A stretch of 64,000 bases of DNA, from NCBI RefSeq assembly GCF_014652655.1, contig NZ_BMZF01000001.1, positions 62,001-126,000 on the forward strand. Reading direction: 5' to 3'. This document shows, piece by piece, positions 1 through 8,063 of this stretch. This stretch comes from Paramylibacter ulvae. GTDB lineage: Bacteria > Pseudomonadota > Alphaproteobacteria > Rhodobacterales > Rhodobacteraceae. Numbering within the stretch: the first letter of the stretch is position 1; each line of letters starts with the position of its first letter. The notes under the pieces are model-generated. The model was given only the letters and a program-made list of their open reading frames with translations, had not been told where the DNA came from and did not search any database. Made by a program: the position numbers and the translations under genes.

Positions 1-23
1 GAGCAGCCCAACGAGGAAAAAAC

Positions 24-365
24 ATGTCTAAACTATTTCGTACAGCCGTAATCAGCCTGATGGTTGCCACAGTGGCCATTCCTGCATCCGCCGCGAATTC
101 GGACAAGCGTCATCACAAGAATGTTGTGGTTCAAAAACAGGTCACTGTTGTGGAAAAAACCACGACCCATAAGAAAGTGGTCAAACAAAAACAGCATAAA
201 CACGCCGTTGGAAAACGCGTTCAAAAACAAAACGTGACTGTGATCAAGGATTGGCAACGCCGCGGGTTGCGTAGACCGGCCGCCAATGAGGTTTACGTTG
301 TTGATGGCAACGATATCTATCTGGCCGCGGCGGCAACAATGTTGATCAAGGCATTAATCGATTAG
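24..365 (+). CDS. RcnB-like small periplasmic protein
   Basis: A 113-aa protein. Residues 1-23 form a signal peptide (a Lys/Arg start, a hydrophobic core and an Ala-Ser-Ala-Ala cleavage site). The mature part is rich in Lys, His, Val and Gln up to about residue 75, then has a short folded C-terminus with the pattern of RcnB-family proteins (GLRRP, then EVYVVDGNDIYL and a final hydrophobic stretch). RcnB proteins are periplasmic and were first tied to nickel/cobalt homeostasis, but most relatives are uncharacterised, so a metal role here is only inferred from the family and the His/Lys-rich linker. GAGG lies 7 bases before the ATG. It converges with the marC unit, with 12 bases between stops. 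Confidence 0.65.
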   Translation: MSKLFRTAVISLMVATVAIPASAANSDKRHHKNVVVQKQVTVVEKTTTHKKVVKQKQHKHAVGKRVQKQNVTVIKDWQRRGLRRPAANEVYVVDGNDIYLAAAATMLIKALID

Positions 366-377
366 CAAAAAGTCGCG

Positions 378-554
378 CTAGCCAAAGAATTTATAAACGA
401 GCGCCACACCCAGAAATATCATCACCCAGATACCAGCCTGTTTAATGTGTTTGGACATATCACCGCGGTTTTCACGCATGAAATACCCGCCGAAAAACAG
501 CATCATCGCGAGATAGGCGAGCAGATAAATAATATTTGCACTTTCGCCTTCCAT
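378..554 (-). CDS. Two-helix small membrane protein (58 aa)
   Basis: A 58-aa protein beginning MEGESANIIYLLAYLAMMLF. It has two predicted membrane helices (about residues 8-24 and 41-56) with a short charged loop (RENRGDMSKHIKQ) between them. Its ATG overlaps the marC stop codon by one base (TAATG), so it is almost certainly cotranslated with marC. The pattern (IYLL, then FMRENRG, then QAGIWVMIFLGV) resembles the N-terminal membrane module of TIGR02281-type clan AA aspartic proteases, but no protease domain follows: the reading frame ends and the converging RcnB-like gene begins 12 bases further on. It may be a genuine small protein or the remnant of a longer gene. Confidence 0.7.
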   Translation of the reverse strand: MEGESANIIYLLAYLAMMLFFGGYFMRENRGDMSKHIKQAGIWVMIFLGVALVYKFFG

Positions 555-1168
555 TATCCAAACACTCCTAATCCGCGCATGCCGTCAATGATAAATTGAA
601 TGGCCAATGCAGCCAATAACATGCCGAGCAGACGGGTAATCACATTGATGCCTGTTTGACCTAACATTTTTTCAAATAGGTTGGAAAAGTAAAACAAAAC
701 ATAGGCGATGATGATCACGCTAAAGGTTGCGGCCAATACAATGGCTGTGGTTTGCCATGCGTTTACGCTATCGCCTGTCATCAAAATGATGGTGGTGATT
801 GCACCTGGACCCGCGATCAAGGGGGTTGCCAAAGGAAACACAGATGGATCATCGTGATCCTCTTGTTCGGCATCTTCTTCGCGCCGTTTGGAACGTTTGT
901 TAAACAACATTTCAACCGCGGTCAGAAACAATAACATCCCACCCGCAATGCGAAACGCAGGGAATCCGATGCCGATGAATGACAACAACGCATCCCCCGC
1001 AAAGGCAAATACCGTAAGCAACACCGCGCCAATCAAGCTGGCGTTAAGGGCGACTTTACGGCGATACGATAACCCTTGGCCTTGGGTAAGCGCGATAAAT
1101 ATCGGCAACAGGCCGATGGGATCGATCACCACAAACAGTGTTGCAAAGACAGAAATATATAATTCCAT
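554..1168 (-). CDS. MarC family integral membrane protein
   Basis: A 204-aa protein with about six hydrophobic segments. It carries the family's hallmark first segment with the VVIDPIGLLPIF motif, a central charged loop (RSKRREEDAEQEDHDD, near residues 92-108) and the segment PLATPLIAGPGAITTIIL. MarC proteins are inner-membrane proteins of unknown transport function; an early link to multiple antibiotic resistance has not held up. The gene lies just downstream of the ABC-F gene on the same strand and overlaps the next 58-aa gene by one base, so a three-gene unit is likely. A second MarC gene occurs at 40098-40766. Confidence 0.9.
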   Translation of the reverse strand: MELYISVFATLFVVIDPIGLLPIFIALTQGQGLSYRRKVALNASLIGAVLLTVFAFAGDALLSFIGIGFPAFRIAGGMLLFLTAVEMLFNKRSKRREEDAEQEDHDDPSVFPLATPLIAGPGAITTIILMTGDSVNAWQTTAIVLAATFSVIIIAYVLFYFSNLFEKMLGQTGINVITRLLGMLLAALAIQFIIDGMRGLGVFG

Positions 1169-3058
1169 TTAACTCTCTTTCGCCGCGTCCAACTTTACCG
1201 TGGCACGTTCCCATAAAATCTCTGCCTTTTTCAAGGCTTGTATGATTTCGGCGTGTTTTTTGGATAATTCTGCAATTTTGGCAGGATCATCGGATGCATA
1301 AAACGATGGATTGGCAAGGCGTCGTTCGATCTGCCCCTTCATTTCCTCTATTTTTGTCACACGCTCTTCGCATTTGGTGACATCCGCTTGCAACGGTTGC
1401 AGGTTCTTGCGTTTGACGATTGTCGCGGGCTTGGGGCCTTTGTCGGCCTTTTTCACCTTTTGCGTTTGGATTTTATCCTTGGCTTTTGCCGTGCCGCCGC
1501 GTTCGGCAAGTAACAGCTTTTTATAGGCTTCCATATCGTCATTAAACGGCAGAACCGTGCCATCCTTAACCAACCAGAGCTGATCGGCGATGGCGTTAAT
1601 CAGGTGTGGATCGTGGCTCACCAAAACAACCGCGCCTTCGTAACTGGCCAAGGCCAACGCCAATGCCTCGCGGCTTTCGATATCAAGGTGGTTTGTCGGT
1701 TCGTCCAAGATTACCAAATGCGGGGAATCAAGGGTGGCCAGTAACATCGACAATCGCGCCTTTTGCCCACCGGACAATTTACCGACCAATGTATCGGCCT
1801 GTTCGGGGCCAATTCCACCTGCGGCCAGTCGGGCGCGTTGTTTGGCCTGACCAGCGGTGGGGATTTCGCGTGCGATATGTTGCAACGGCGTTTCATCCAG
1901 ATGTAATTCATCCACCTGATGTTGCGCAAAATACCCAATTTTCAACTTGGATGAGCGGATCCAATCCCCACCCATTGGTTCAAGTTTGCTCGCTAACAGC
2001 TTGGAAAGTGTGGATTTTCCTTGCCCGTTTGCCCCCAAGAGCGCAATGCGATCATTGGCATCAATGCGCAGATTCAACTTGCGTAAAATCGGTGTGTCGT
2101 CATAGCCTACATTTACTTCGTCAAGGCGTACAATCGGCGATGACAGCTCATCTGGATTAGGAAAGCTGAACGATGCCACACCGTTTTCAACGGATGATGC
2201 AATCGGTTCCATGCGTTCCAACATTTTAAGACGCGATTGCGCCTGTTTCGCCTTGGATGCTTTGGCGCGGAAACGATCGACAAAGCTTTGTAAATGATCG
2301 CGCGCGGCTTCTTGTTTTTTTGCCATCGCGGCCTGTTCGGCCAGACGCGCACGGCGCACGCTATCAAACGTGTCGTAATTGCCCGTATAAAGTGTTAGGT
2401 TTTTATCATGCAGATGCAGGATGGAAGTCACGGATTTATTCAACAAAGTTCGGTCGTGCGAAATCACCAAAACCGTATGGGGATATTTCGCCAAATAGGT
2501 TTCAAGCCAAATCGTTCCTTCCAGGTCGAGATAGTTTGTGGGTTCGTCCAGCAGCAAAATATCAGGTTCTGAAAACAAAACGGCGGCCAAGGCCACGCGC
2601 ATACGCCAACCACCTGAAAATTCTGAACAGGCACGCGCCTGTGCTTCGGCATCAAATCCAAGGCCCGACAGGATGCTGGCTGCGCGTGCTTCGGCGCTAT
2701 AGGCATCGATATCGGCAAGGCGTTCGTGAATTTGCGAAATACGGGTGGGATCGGTTGCGGTTTCTGATTCCGCCAAAAGTTCGGCACGTTCTGTATCCGC
2801 GGCCAAAACCGTGTTTAGCAAGCTGACCTCGTTCGATGGTACTTCTTGGCTCACCCCACCAATGCGGGCCTTGCGTGGCAATTCCACAGCGCCGTCATCC
2901 AGAGCCAGTTTACCCGTAAGTAAATGAAATAGCGTGGTTTTACCCGTACCATTGCGCCCTACAATGCCCACCTTATGGCCATCAGGAATCACGACAGATG
3001 CACCGCTAATCAGCTGGCGCCCTGAAACAGAATAAGAAATGTCATCAATACGTATCAT
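1169..3058 (-). CDS. ABC-F family ATPase (YheS/ABCF3-like)
   Basis: A 629-aa soluble protein with two ATP-binding cassettes and no membrane domain. Cassette 1 has Walker A GRNGTGKTT (near residue 35), signature FSGGWRMR and Walker B LLLDEPTNYLD. Cassette 2 has GANGQGKST, LSGGQKARL and VILDEPTNHLD. A charged linker joins the cassettes and a Lys/Glu-rich coiled coil closes the C-terminus (about 540-629). ABC-F proteins act on ribosomes in translation or antibiotic protection. The start at MIRIDDISY is chosen because the frame remains open upstream but that extension overlaps the divergent ndk gene and does not resemble the family. The neighbouring marC starts directly after the stop. Confidence 0.92.
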   Translation of the reverse strand: MIRIDDISYSVSGRQLISGASVVIPDGHKVGIVGRNGTGKTTLFHLLTGKLALDDGAVELPRKARIGGVSQEVPSNEVSLLNTVLAADTERAELLAESETATDPTRISQIHERLADIDAYSAEARAASILSGLGFDAEAQARACSEFSGGWRMRVALAAVLFSEPDILLLDEPTNYLDLEGTIWLETYLAKYPHTVLVISHDRTLLNKSVTSILHLHDKNLTLYTGNYDTFDSVRRARLAEQAAMAKKQEAARDHLQSFVDRFRAKASKAKQAQSRLKMLERMEPIASSVENGVASFSFPNPDELSSPIVRLDEVNVGYDDTPILRKLNLRIDANDRIALLGANGQGKSTLSKLLASKLEPMGGDWIRSSKLKIGYFAQHQVDELHLDETPLQHIAREIPTAGQAKQRARLAAGGIGPEQADTLVGKLSGGQKARLSMLLATLDSPHLVILDEPTNHLDIESREALALALASYEGAVVLVSHDPHLINAIADQLWLVKDGTVLPFNDDMEAYKKLLLAERGGTAKAKDKIQTQKVKKADKGPKPATIVKRKNLQPLQADVTKCEERVTKIEEMKGQIERRLANPSFYASDDPAKIAELSKKHAEIIQALKKAEILWERATVKLDAAKES

Positions 3059-3186
3059 GGGACTGCTTTGCAGTAGTGGGCAGGGGGTGTCAACAGCAGG
3101 CTTTTCAAGCGCGAAAGCCTGTGCTAGTGGCTGCGCGAACCCGCGATTGCGGGGCAAGTTGAACCGTAAATCAAAGGATTTTCCCC

Positions 3187-3609
3187 ATGGCGCTAGAACG
3201 CACATTTTCAATCGTGAAACCAGACGCAACAAAACGTAACCTTGTTGGTCAAATCGTTGCTAAATTCGAAGAAGGCGGTTTGCGCGTTGTTGCACAAAAA
3301 CGCATCCAATTGACATTGGCACAGGCGCAAACATTTTACGGCGTTCACTCTGAGCGTCCATTTTTCGACGAATTATGTGAATTCATGATTTCAGAGCCAA
3401 TCGTTGTTCAGGTTCTGGAAGGCGAAAACGCAATCGCACGCAACCGCGAAATCATGGGTGCAACAAACCCAGCCGAAGCAGATGCAGGCACAATCCGCAA
3501 AGAATTCGCATTGTCTATCGGTGAAAATTCGGTTCACGGTTCAGATGCGCCAGAAACAGCAGCAGAAGAAATCGCATTCTTCTTCTCTGGTCTAGAACTT
3601 GTCGGCTAA
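3187..3609 (+). CDS. ndk: Nucleoside diphosphate kinase
   Basis: A 140-aa enzyme of the usual length for the family. It transfers the gamma phosphate from ATP to nucleoside diphosphates through a phosphohistidine. Visible signatures are the start [12 protein letters not shown], the Arg-containing nucleotide site ([10 protein letters not shown], near 86-95) and the active-site motif NSVHGSD with catalytic His117. It is divergent from the ABC-F gene and is followed by an intrinsic terminator-like hairpin at 3664-3685. Confidence 0.98.
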   Translation: MALERTFSIVKPDATKRNLVGQIVAKFEEGGLRVVAQKRIQLTLAQAQTFYGVHSERPFFDELCEFMISEPIVVQVLEGENAIARNREIMGATNPAEADAGTIRKEFALSIGENSVHGSDAPETAAEEIAFFFSGLELVG

Positions 3610-3663
3610 ACCAACAATTTGGTGAAAGGGTAATCAAAGCGATTGCCCGAAAGCTAGGAATTT

Positions 3664-3685
3664 AAGGGGCCTTTCGGGGCCCTTT
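3664..3685 (+). terminator. Intrinsic terminator-like hairpin after ndk
   Basis: AAGGGGCC and GGGGCCCTTT pair around a TTTC loop with one bulged base, followed by a short T-containing stretch. It lies 55 bases after the ndk stop. The 3' edge overlaps the stop codon of the minus-strand 57-aa gene, so it may serve both converging transcripts. Confidence 0.6.
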
Positions 3686-3857
3686 ATTGTTTCAGATATA
3701 ATAAAAAGCTATCCGCAATGGTTGGTGCAAACATTGTTAAACCGATGATTGCGATAACGAGTGCGGTAAACGAAAACCTGCGAATATTGCGCATGGTGAT
3801 ATTTAAACCTTCGCTGGCGTCTGGATTAGACCCACGATTAAAATCAACAACTGCCAC
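3684..3857 (-). CDS. Small single-helix membrane protein A (57 aa)
   Basis: A 57-aa protein with a GTG start read from a strong purine-rich site (GGGGGAA a few bases upstream). The first 27 residues are hydrophilic (MAVVDFNRGSNPDASEGLNI and on to RNIRR), followed by one hydrophobic helix (about 28-47) and the ending FAPTIADSFLLYLKQ. The C-terminal half resembles the 44-aa product of 4047-4181: both have a basic RR, then the helix, then an FxPxIA(D/E)SF motif and an aliphatic tail ending in Gln. An internal ATG at residue 22 would give a 36-aa form even closer in length to the paralogue. I do not recognise the family. It converges on ndk. Confidence 0.6.
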   Translation of the reverse strand: MAVVDFNRGSNPDASEGLNITMRNIRRFSFTALVIAIIGLTMFAPTIADSFLLYLKQ

Positions 3858-3911
3858 GACTTCCCCCTCATTTTGAGATGTTTTTCAAATTGTTAGGGCA
3901 GCGGGTGCACG

Positions 3912-3932
3912 ATTGGGGAAATTTTCCCCAAT
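3912..3932. promoter_or_regulatory. Perfect 10-bp inverted repeat upstream of small gene A
   Basis: The arms ATTGGGGAAA and TTTCCCCAAT are separated by a single T, making a 21-base near-perfect palindrome. It lies 55 bases upstream of the GTG of the 57-aa gene and 114 bases past the end of the 44-aa gene. No T-run follows on either strand, so it is more like a protein-binding operator than a terminator. The cognate factor is unknown. Confidence 0.4.
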
Positions 3933-4003
3933 GTTGCGCGATTTTATAGAATTATGAGTCTTATCTGCCACGCTTGCGTGTTGGATGTGGCGGATGGAAT
4001 ATC

Positions 4004-4028
4004 AAAAAAGGTCGCAGATGACCCTTTT
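4004..4028 (-). terminator. Intrinsic terminator for the 44-aa gene
   Basis: Read on the minus strand, AAAAGGGTC pairs with GACCTTTT around the loop ATCTGC with one bulged base and is followed by further T residues. It begins 18 bases past the stop of the 4047-4181 gene, which suggests that the two small membrane-protein genes are transcribed separately. Confidence 0.5.
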
Positions 4029-4046
4029 AATATTCAGGATCAAAAA

Positions 4047-4181
4047 TTATTGCTGGATCAGATAATCCGCAAAGCTTTCTGCAATAACGGGACCAAATAC
4101 GCCCACACCGATTACTGTTGCGATCAACGCGATAAATGACATGCGGCGGATTGTGTGTAAGATTTTGTTGTCCTGTGTCAT
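4047..4181 (-). CDS. Small single-helix membrane protein B (44 aa)
   Basis: A 44-aa protein starting MTQDNKILHTIRRMSFIALI. It has one hydrophobic helix (about 15-32), then GPVIAESFADYLIQQ. It resembles the C-terminal half of the 57-aa product at 3684-3857 (IRR, helix, F-x-P-x-I-A-acidic-S-F, ending in Gln), so the pair looks like a tandem duplication. The ribosome site (GGGGGTTATTACG before ATG) is plausible. Function unknown. A terminator follows at 4004-4028. Such short genes are easily missed, but matching residues at codon level between two neighbours support that both are real. Confidence 0.6.
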   Translation of the reverse strand: MTQDNKILHTIRRMSFIALIATVIGVGVFGPVIAESFADYLIQQ

Positions 4182-4672
4182 CGTAATAACCCCCTAGGTT
4201 GTTTGATTTAGTGGACATCGCTCAATGTCCGTACATCTCATAGTAGAGAAGTGTTGGGCGGAAATGTGGCAGCAATTGTGCAAATTATGACGTTTTATTT
4301 CTTCGTTAACCAAGATTAGGAAAATCGAGCGCTCAATTTCGACGTTACGTAACGACCGTGCAAAGAGATTTGCAAGCAACGGATAAAGTGGATGATGGAA
4401 ATTTTGCTTTGGGTGATTGGTCGAATATTATGCGTAACTAGTTGTTAAATAACAATTAATTCATGAGCCTAAATGGCAGTGATAATTAAAAAATTCCGTA
4501 GAAAGCTTTTTGGTACTGGCTAAAAGGACATGTTCTTTACACTAGGTTTGCGTCAAAATTGATGCCTTATACCTGCCAAATTTAGGCAAATTTTTATTAA
4601 ATTGGGGCTGATATTTTCGTAAATTACCGTCAAATCCGTCATTTATTCTGCGAATCTGGTGTGAAATTTGGC
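4182..4672. other. AT-rich intergenic region without a convincing gene
   Basis: About 490 bases between the 44-aa gene and purN. I see several short palindromes (GGACAT/ATGTCC around 4212, GTTACGTAAC around 4343, TTGTTAAATAACAA around 4441, TGCC/GGCA around 4575) but no open frame that looks coding, no tRNA and no clear terminator. It probably carries the promoter of the 44-aa gene and the 3' end of the purMN transcript. Confidence 0.5.
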
Positions 4673-5245
4673 CTAGGAATTTAAAAATTCTCTTAACACC
4701 TCAGGGTAGAGTCGGTGCTCTTGTACCAGTACACGCGCCGCCAGATCATCCGCAGTGTCATTTGGTAAAATTGGAACGCTGGCTTGTCCAAGTATCGGCC
4801 CATCATCCAGTGCAGCGGTTACAACATGCACCGATACACCACCCGCATTGTCGCCAGCATCAATCGCGCGCTGATGTGTGTGCAACCCTTTGTATTTGGG
4901 CAAAAGGGATGGATGAATGTTCAACATCCGACCTTCCCAGTGATCAATGAACCCAGCAGTCAGCACGCGCATGAAACCCGCCAGACATATAATGTCAGGG
5001 GAATGGTTGCTGATTATGCGGTGTAATTCCGCCTCGAACGCCGGGCGGTCGCCTTTGAATGGGCGATGATCCACGATGGCGGTAGGAATGCCCATGGCAT
5101 CGGCCTTGGCGATGCCGCCAGCATCAGGGTTGTTAGCAAGAACCAGAACAGGTGCCGCGCCAAATGCGGGGTCTTTCATGGCATCCACCAATGATAGCAT
5201 GTTAGAGCCACCACCAGAGATCAAAATTGCCACGCGTTTGGTCAT
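4673..5245 (-). CDS. purN: Phosphoribosylglycinamide formyltransferase
   Basis: A 190-aa protein of usual length. It transfers the formyl group of 10-formyltetrahydrofolate to GAR, the third step of purine synthesis. Visible motifs are the N-terminal nucleotide loop (ILISGGGSNM), then MLNIHPSLLPKYKGLHTH with the catalytic His of the NIHPSLLP motif, and the later catalytic-Asp region VTAALDDGPILGQA. The start at MTKRVAI is chosen because it lies one base after the purM stop; the longer upstream frame lies inside purM. It forms a two-gene unit with purM. Confidence 0.97.
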   Translation of the reverse strand: MTKRVAILISGGGSNMLSLVDAMKDPAFGAAPVLVLANNPDAGGIAKADAMGIPTAIVDHRPFKGDRPAFEAELHRIISNHSPDIICLAGFMRVLTAGFIDHWEGRMLNIHPSLLPKYKGLHTHQRAIDAGDNAGGVSVHVVTAALDDGPILGQASVPILPNDTADDLAARVLVQEHRLYPEVLREFLNS

Positions 5246-5246
5246 G

Positions 5247-6287
5247 TTAGAGAGCGCCAGTATAGGTGACGCCGCTTCCTGTTGTGATCTGACCGATGCG
5301 CACAGGTGCGATATCTTGGTTCGCAAGGGCGGCCATAATGTCATCTGCATCATCGGCCCCCGCAATCGCGATCATGCCAATACCACAGTTAAATGTTTTC
5401 AATGCTTCGCCCTGTTCCAGACCCGCTTGTGCAATCAGCCAATCAAAAATCGGCAGACGTTGCCATGCGTTCAAATCAATCTGTGCACCCAAACCATCGG
5501 GCAGGGCGCGGGGCAGGTTTTCTGTCAAACCGCCACCAGTAATATGTGCCAAGGCTTTCAATTTGCCTGTTTCAAGTGCGGCAACCGCGGGTTTGACATA
5601 GATTTTTGTGGGTTCCAGCAAGTGTTTTGCCAAAACGCCATCACCAAATGGGCAATCATCATTCCATGACAGGCCAGAGGATTCGACAATTTTGCGCACC
5701 AAGGAATATCCATTGGAATGTACACCTGTTGATGGCAGGCCAATTAACACATCGCCCTCGGCCACATCGCGTGGCAAGGTTGCGCCGCGTTCCATTGCAC
5801 CCACGGAAAAACCCGCCAGATCGAAATCTTCGCCTTCATACATGCCGGGCATTTCGGCGGTTTCACCACCAACCAGTGCTGTGTTTGCTTGGCGACAGCC
5901 CTCGGCAATGCCGTTGATCACATCTGTGGCTTTGTCGATGTCCAATTTGCCAGTGGCAAAATAATCGAGGAAAAACAGGGGTACGGCACCCTGACAGATC
6001 AAATCATTGACGCACATCGCCACCAGATCAATGCCAACCGTATCCAAATGACCCGTATCAATTGCAATGCGCAGCTTGGTACCCACGCCATCAGTGGCGG
6101 ACACCAGAACAGGATCGTTAAATCCAGCCGCCTTTAGATCGAACATCGCGCCAAACCCGCCAAGCCCGTCCATGACACCTGCGCGTTTGGTTGATTTCGC
6201 TGCTGGTTTGATGCGTTCGACAAGCTCGTTGCCCGCGTCAATATCCACACCAGCATCTGCATATGTTAGGCTGTTTTTCATGGTCAT
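5247..6287 (-). CDS. purM: Phosphoribosylformylglycinamidine cyclo-ligase
   Basis: About 346 aa, usual for AIR synthetase. It closes the imidazole ring of FGAM using ATP. Visible motifs are the opening [39 protein letters not shown] and the glycine-rich [14 protein letters not shown] second ATG two codons in (MKNSLTY) is an alternative start. purN follows after one base, so the two enzymes are coexpressed. Confidence 0.98.
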   Translation of the reverse strand: MTMKNSLTYADAGVDIDAGNELVERIKPAAKSTKRAGVMDGLGGFGAMFDLKAAGFNDPVLVSATDGVGTKLRIAIDTGHLDTVGIDLVAMCVNDLICQGAVPLFFLDYFATGKLDIDKATDVINGIAEGCRQANTALVGGETAEMPGMYEGEDFDLAGFSVGAMERGATLPRDVAEGDVLIGLPSTGVHSNGYSLVRKIVESSGLSWNDDCPFGDGVLAKHLLEPTKIYVKPAVAALETGKLKALAHITGGGLTENLPRALPDGLGAQIDLNAWQRLPIFDWLIAQAGLEQGEALKTFNCGIGMIAIAGADDADDIMAALANQDIAPVRIGQITTGSGVTYTGAL

Positions 6288-6373
6288 GGCGCAAACTTTC
6301 GGTTGTTAAACTTTAGCTGCGCATTACCAATTGTACCTGAAACTGTCCACTGTTTAACGACATCTTGGGTGCG

Positions 6374-6814
6374 CTATGCGTTATTTTTGCGCGCTTCGAC
6401 CTTGGCAAGGTTTTTTGCACCAAAACCGATAAAGAATCTCGTGGCCAAAAATGATATCAACAAGACGAACAATAAGATTACCAACAGACCTGGAATGCCC
6501 ATTGTTGCGAAAAATTGCGGTGATGTAATAAAGACGAACAACAACACCAATAGTGTAAATGCAAACACCACAATCATTGCCCAGCGTGCCATGCGCCAGC
6601 TTTCTGATTTTTCGGGGATGCGGTTATTTTGTTTATAAAATGTTTGCCCCATATCCATCGCGGCAACCATAACGGAAATCATTCCCGCACCCGAACCACC
6701 AGAAACGCCAAAAATTTTTTCAAGCAGATAGACAACGAGCGCAACACCGACAGACGCCAAGACATAGGCAATGGCAAAGCGTTTAATCAATGGTTTGATG
6801 TCGAAACTGGTCAT
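6374..6814 (-). CDS. ABZJ_00895-type small membrane protein
   Basis: A 146-aa protein with four hydrophobic segments (about 12-30, 37-52, 79-101 and 106-129) and a basic C-terminus (KNLAKVEARKNNA). The order of a first helix pair, a short conserved segment with YKQNNRIPEK and a final helix pair matches the ABZJ_00895 family of uncharacterised inner-membrane proteins. The start at MTSFDIK is taken because the upstream extension is basic and not family-like. It lies on the same strand upstream of purM, 86 bases away, and is probably separate in function. Confidence 0.65.
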   Translation of the reverse strand: MTSFDIKPLIKRFAIAYVLASVGVALVVYLLEKIFGVSGGSGAGMISVMVAAMDMGQTFYKQNNRIPEKSESWRMARWAMIVVFAFTLLVLLFVFITSPQFFATMGIPGLLVILLFVLLISFLATRFFIGFGAKNLAKVEARKNNA

Positions 6815-6918
6815 TGGGCATATCCTATGGTGATTAATTTCAAAATTGATAAAGCAAGGCCATCTGCACGTAAACCGTCTTGACCTTCGCAAACTTTATG
6901 GTACGACCAACACACGGC

Positions 6919-6995
6919 GGGCCTGTAGCTCAGTTGGTTAGAGCAGAGCGCTCATAACGCTTTGGTCGCAGGTTCGAGTCCTGCCGGGCCTACCA
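6919..6995 (+). tRNA. tRNA with CAU anticodon (probably tRNA-Ile2, possibly Met)
   Basis: A full 77-nt cloverleaf: acceptor GGGCCTG paired with CGGGCCT (two G-U pairs), a D arm with AGCTCAGTTGGTTAGAGC, an anticodon loop CTCATAA, variable loop TGGTC and a T arm GCAGGTTCGAGTCCTGC, then A and an encoded CCA. The anticodon arm and the TTTGGTCGC run after it resemble the minor isoleucine tRNA whose CAU is changed to lysidine-AU by TilS; elongator Met cannot be excluded from sequence alone. Confidence 0.95.
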
Positions 6996-7038
6996 TTTCA
7001 CCGCCGTGCTGTTATCGTGGGTGCGAAACGGGGTGGGC

Positions 7039-7953
7039 ATGTCATTTGATCTCAAATCATTGGAATTGTTTGTACGCGTTGCAACACTTGGTGCTATTGG
7101 GCGGGCAGGGGCGGAATTTGATTTATCGCCAACCAATGCGTCTCAGCGGATCAAAGCGTTGGAAACCGAATTGGGTATGAAATTGTTAAATCGGACCACG
7201 CGTTCGATATCTTTAACCCCCGATGGTGAATTGTTGTTGGAACATGCCAAACGCGTTTTGGAAAATGTTGATGATTTGCGCAGTGTGTTATCGCAGAACT
7301 CGGGCAAGATTTCGGGTAAATTGCGCGTGACCGCATCCGCATCGTTTGGGCGCACACATATTGTGCCATTCCTGCCAGAATTTTTGCGCGCGCATCCAGA
7401 AGTGCATTTGGATCTAAATCTGACAGATTCATATGTCGATATTGTTCAAGACGGATATGATTTGGCGTTTCGTATGGGCGAACTGGCCCCAAGTAGCCTT
7501 TTGGCGCAACGCATTGACGATAATCCGCAATGGCTTGTCGCAACACCACATTATTTGGCGACACATGGCATCCCCCGAACACCAGAAGATTTGTTGCATC
7601 ATTCGTGTTTGTTACTGGGATCAATGCGAAGCTGGCATCTGAGCGATGATCAGGACGTGGTGCATGATGTTGCTGTGCGTGGGCCGGTGGCGGTTAATCT
7701 GGGCGATGCGATCGCAAATTTGGTGCGTGCCGACATGGGGATTGCTCGCGCATCATTATGGCATGCGGGCGAAGATTTACGGGCAGGGCGGCTGGTGCGG
7801 GTTTTGCCCGATTATACGTTGCTGCCCCGATCCAATATTTGGGCGGTGCGCCCCCCTGGGCGGATGATGCCAGCGCGGGTGAAAACATTCCTTGTGTTTA
7901 TGCAAAAGCGTATCGTGGAAACCAATCAACAACGCTACGGCGGATTGCTATAG
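7039..7953 (+). CDS. LysR family transcriptional regulator
   Basis: A 304-aa protein with an N-terminal winged helix-turn-helix (about 1-60; FDLSPTNASQRIKALETELG is the recognition region) and a two-lobed effector-binding domain (about 90-295). Sequence pattern and length place it in the CrgA/DsdC-like part of the family. The start MSFDLKSLEL follows GGGGTGGGC. The next gene, a nitroreductase, lies 110 bases downstream on the same strand and may be a target, but LysR targets are usually divergent and the gene upstream is a tRNA, so the effector and target are unknown. Confidence 0.9.
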   Translation: MSFDLKSLELFVRVATLGAIGRAGAEFDLSPTNASQRIKALETELGMKLLNRTTRSISLTPDGELLLEHAKRVLENVDDLRSVLSQNSGKISGKLRVTASASFGRTHIVPFLPEFLRAHPEVHLDLNLTDSYVDIVQDGYDLAFRMGELAPSSLLAQRIDDNPQWLVATPHYLATHGIPRTPEDLLHHSCLLLGSMRSWHLSDDQDVVHDVAVRGPVAVNLGDAIANLVRADMGIARASLWHAGEDLRAGRLVRVLPDYTLLPRSNIWAVRPPGRMMPARVKTFLVFMQKRIVETNQQRYGGLL

Positions 7954-8063
7954 CTTTATTCTTTTGAAATTCGGGATAATCATTTTGCAATTGCATAGAT
8001 AGTATCCTTGCGCCCGATTGGCATAACAAGTGGCAACAGAAACAAAAACTTTTGGAATATAAA

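Noticed and set aside
3954-4139. A 61-codon plus-strand open frame over the 44-aa gene
   Set aside because: It is antisense to the 44-aa gene and its terminator and shows no protein-like pattern.
4194-4379. A 61-codon minus-strand open frame upstream of the 44-aa gene
   Set aside because: No ribosome site, no hydrophobic or domain pattern, and it would cover the probable promoter of the 44-aa gene.
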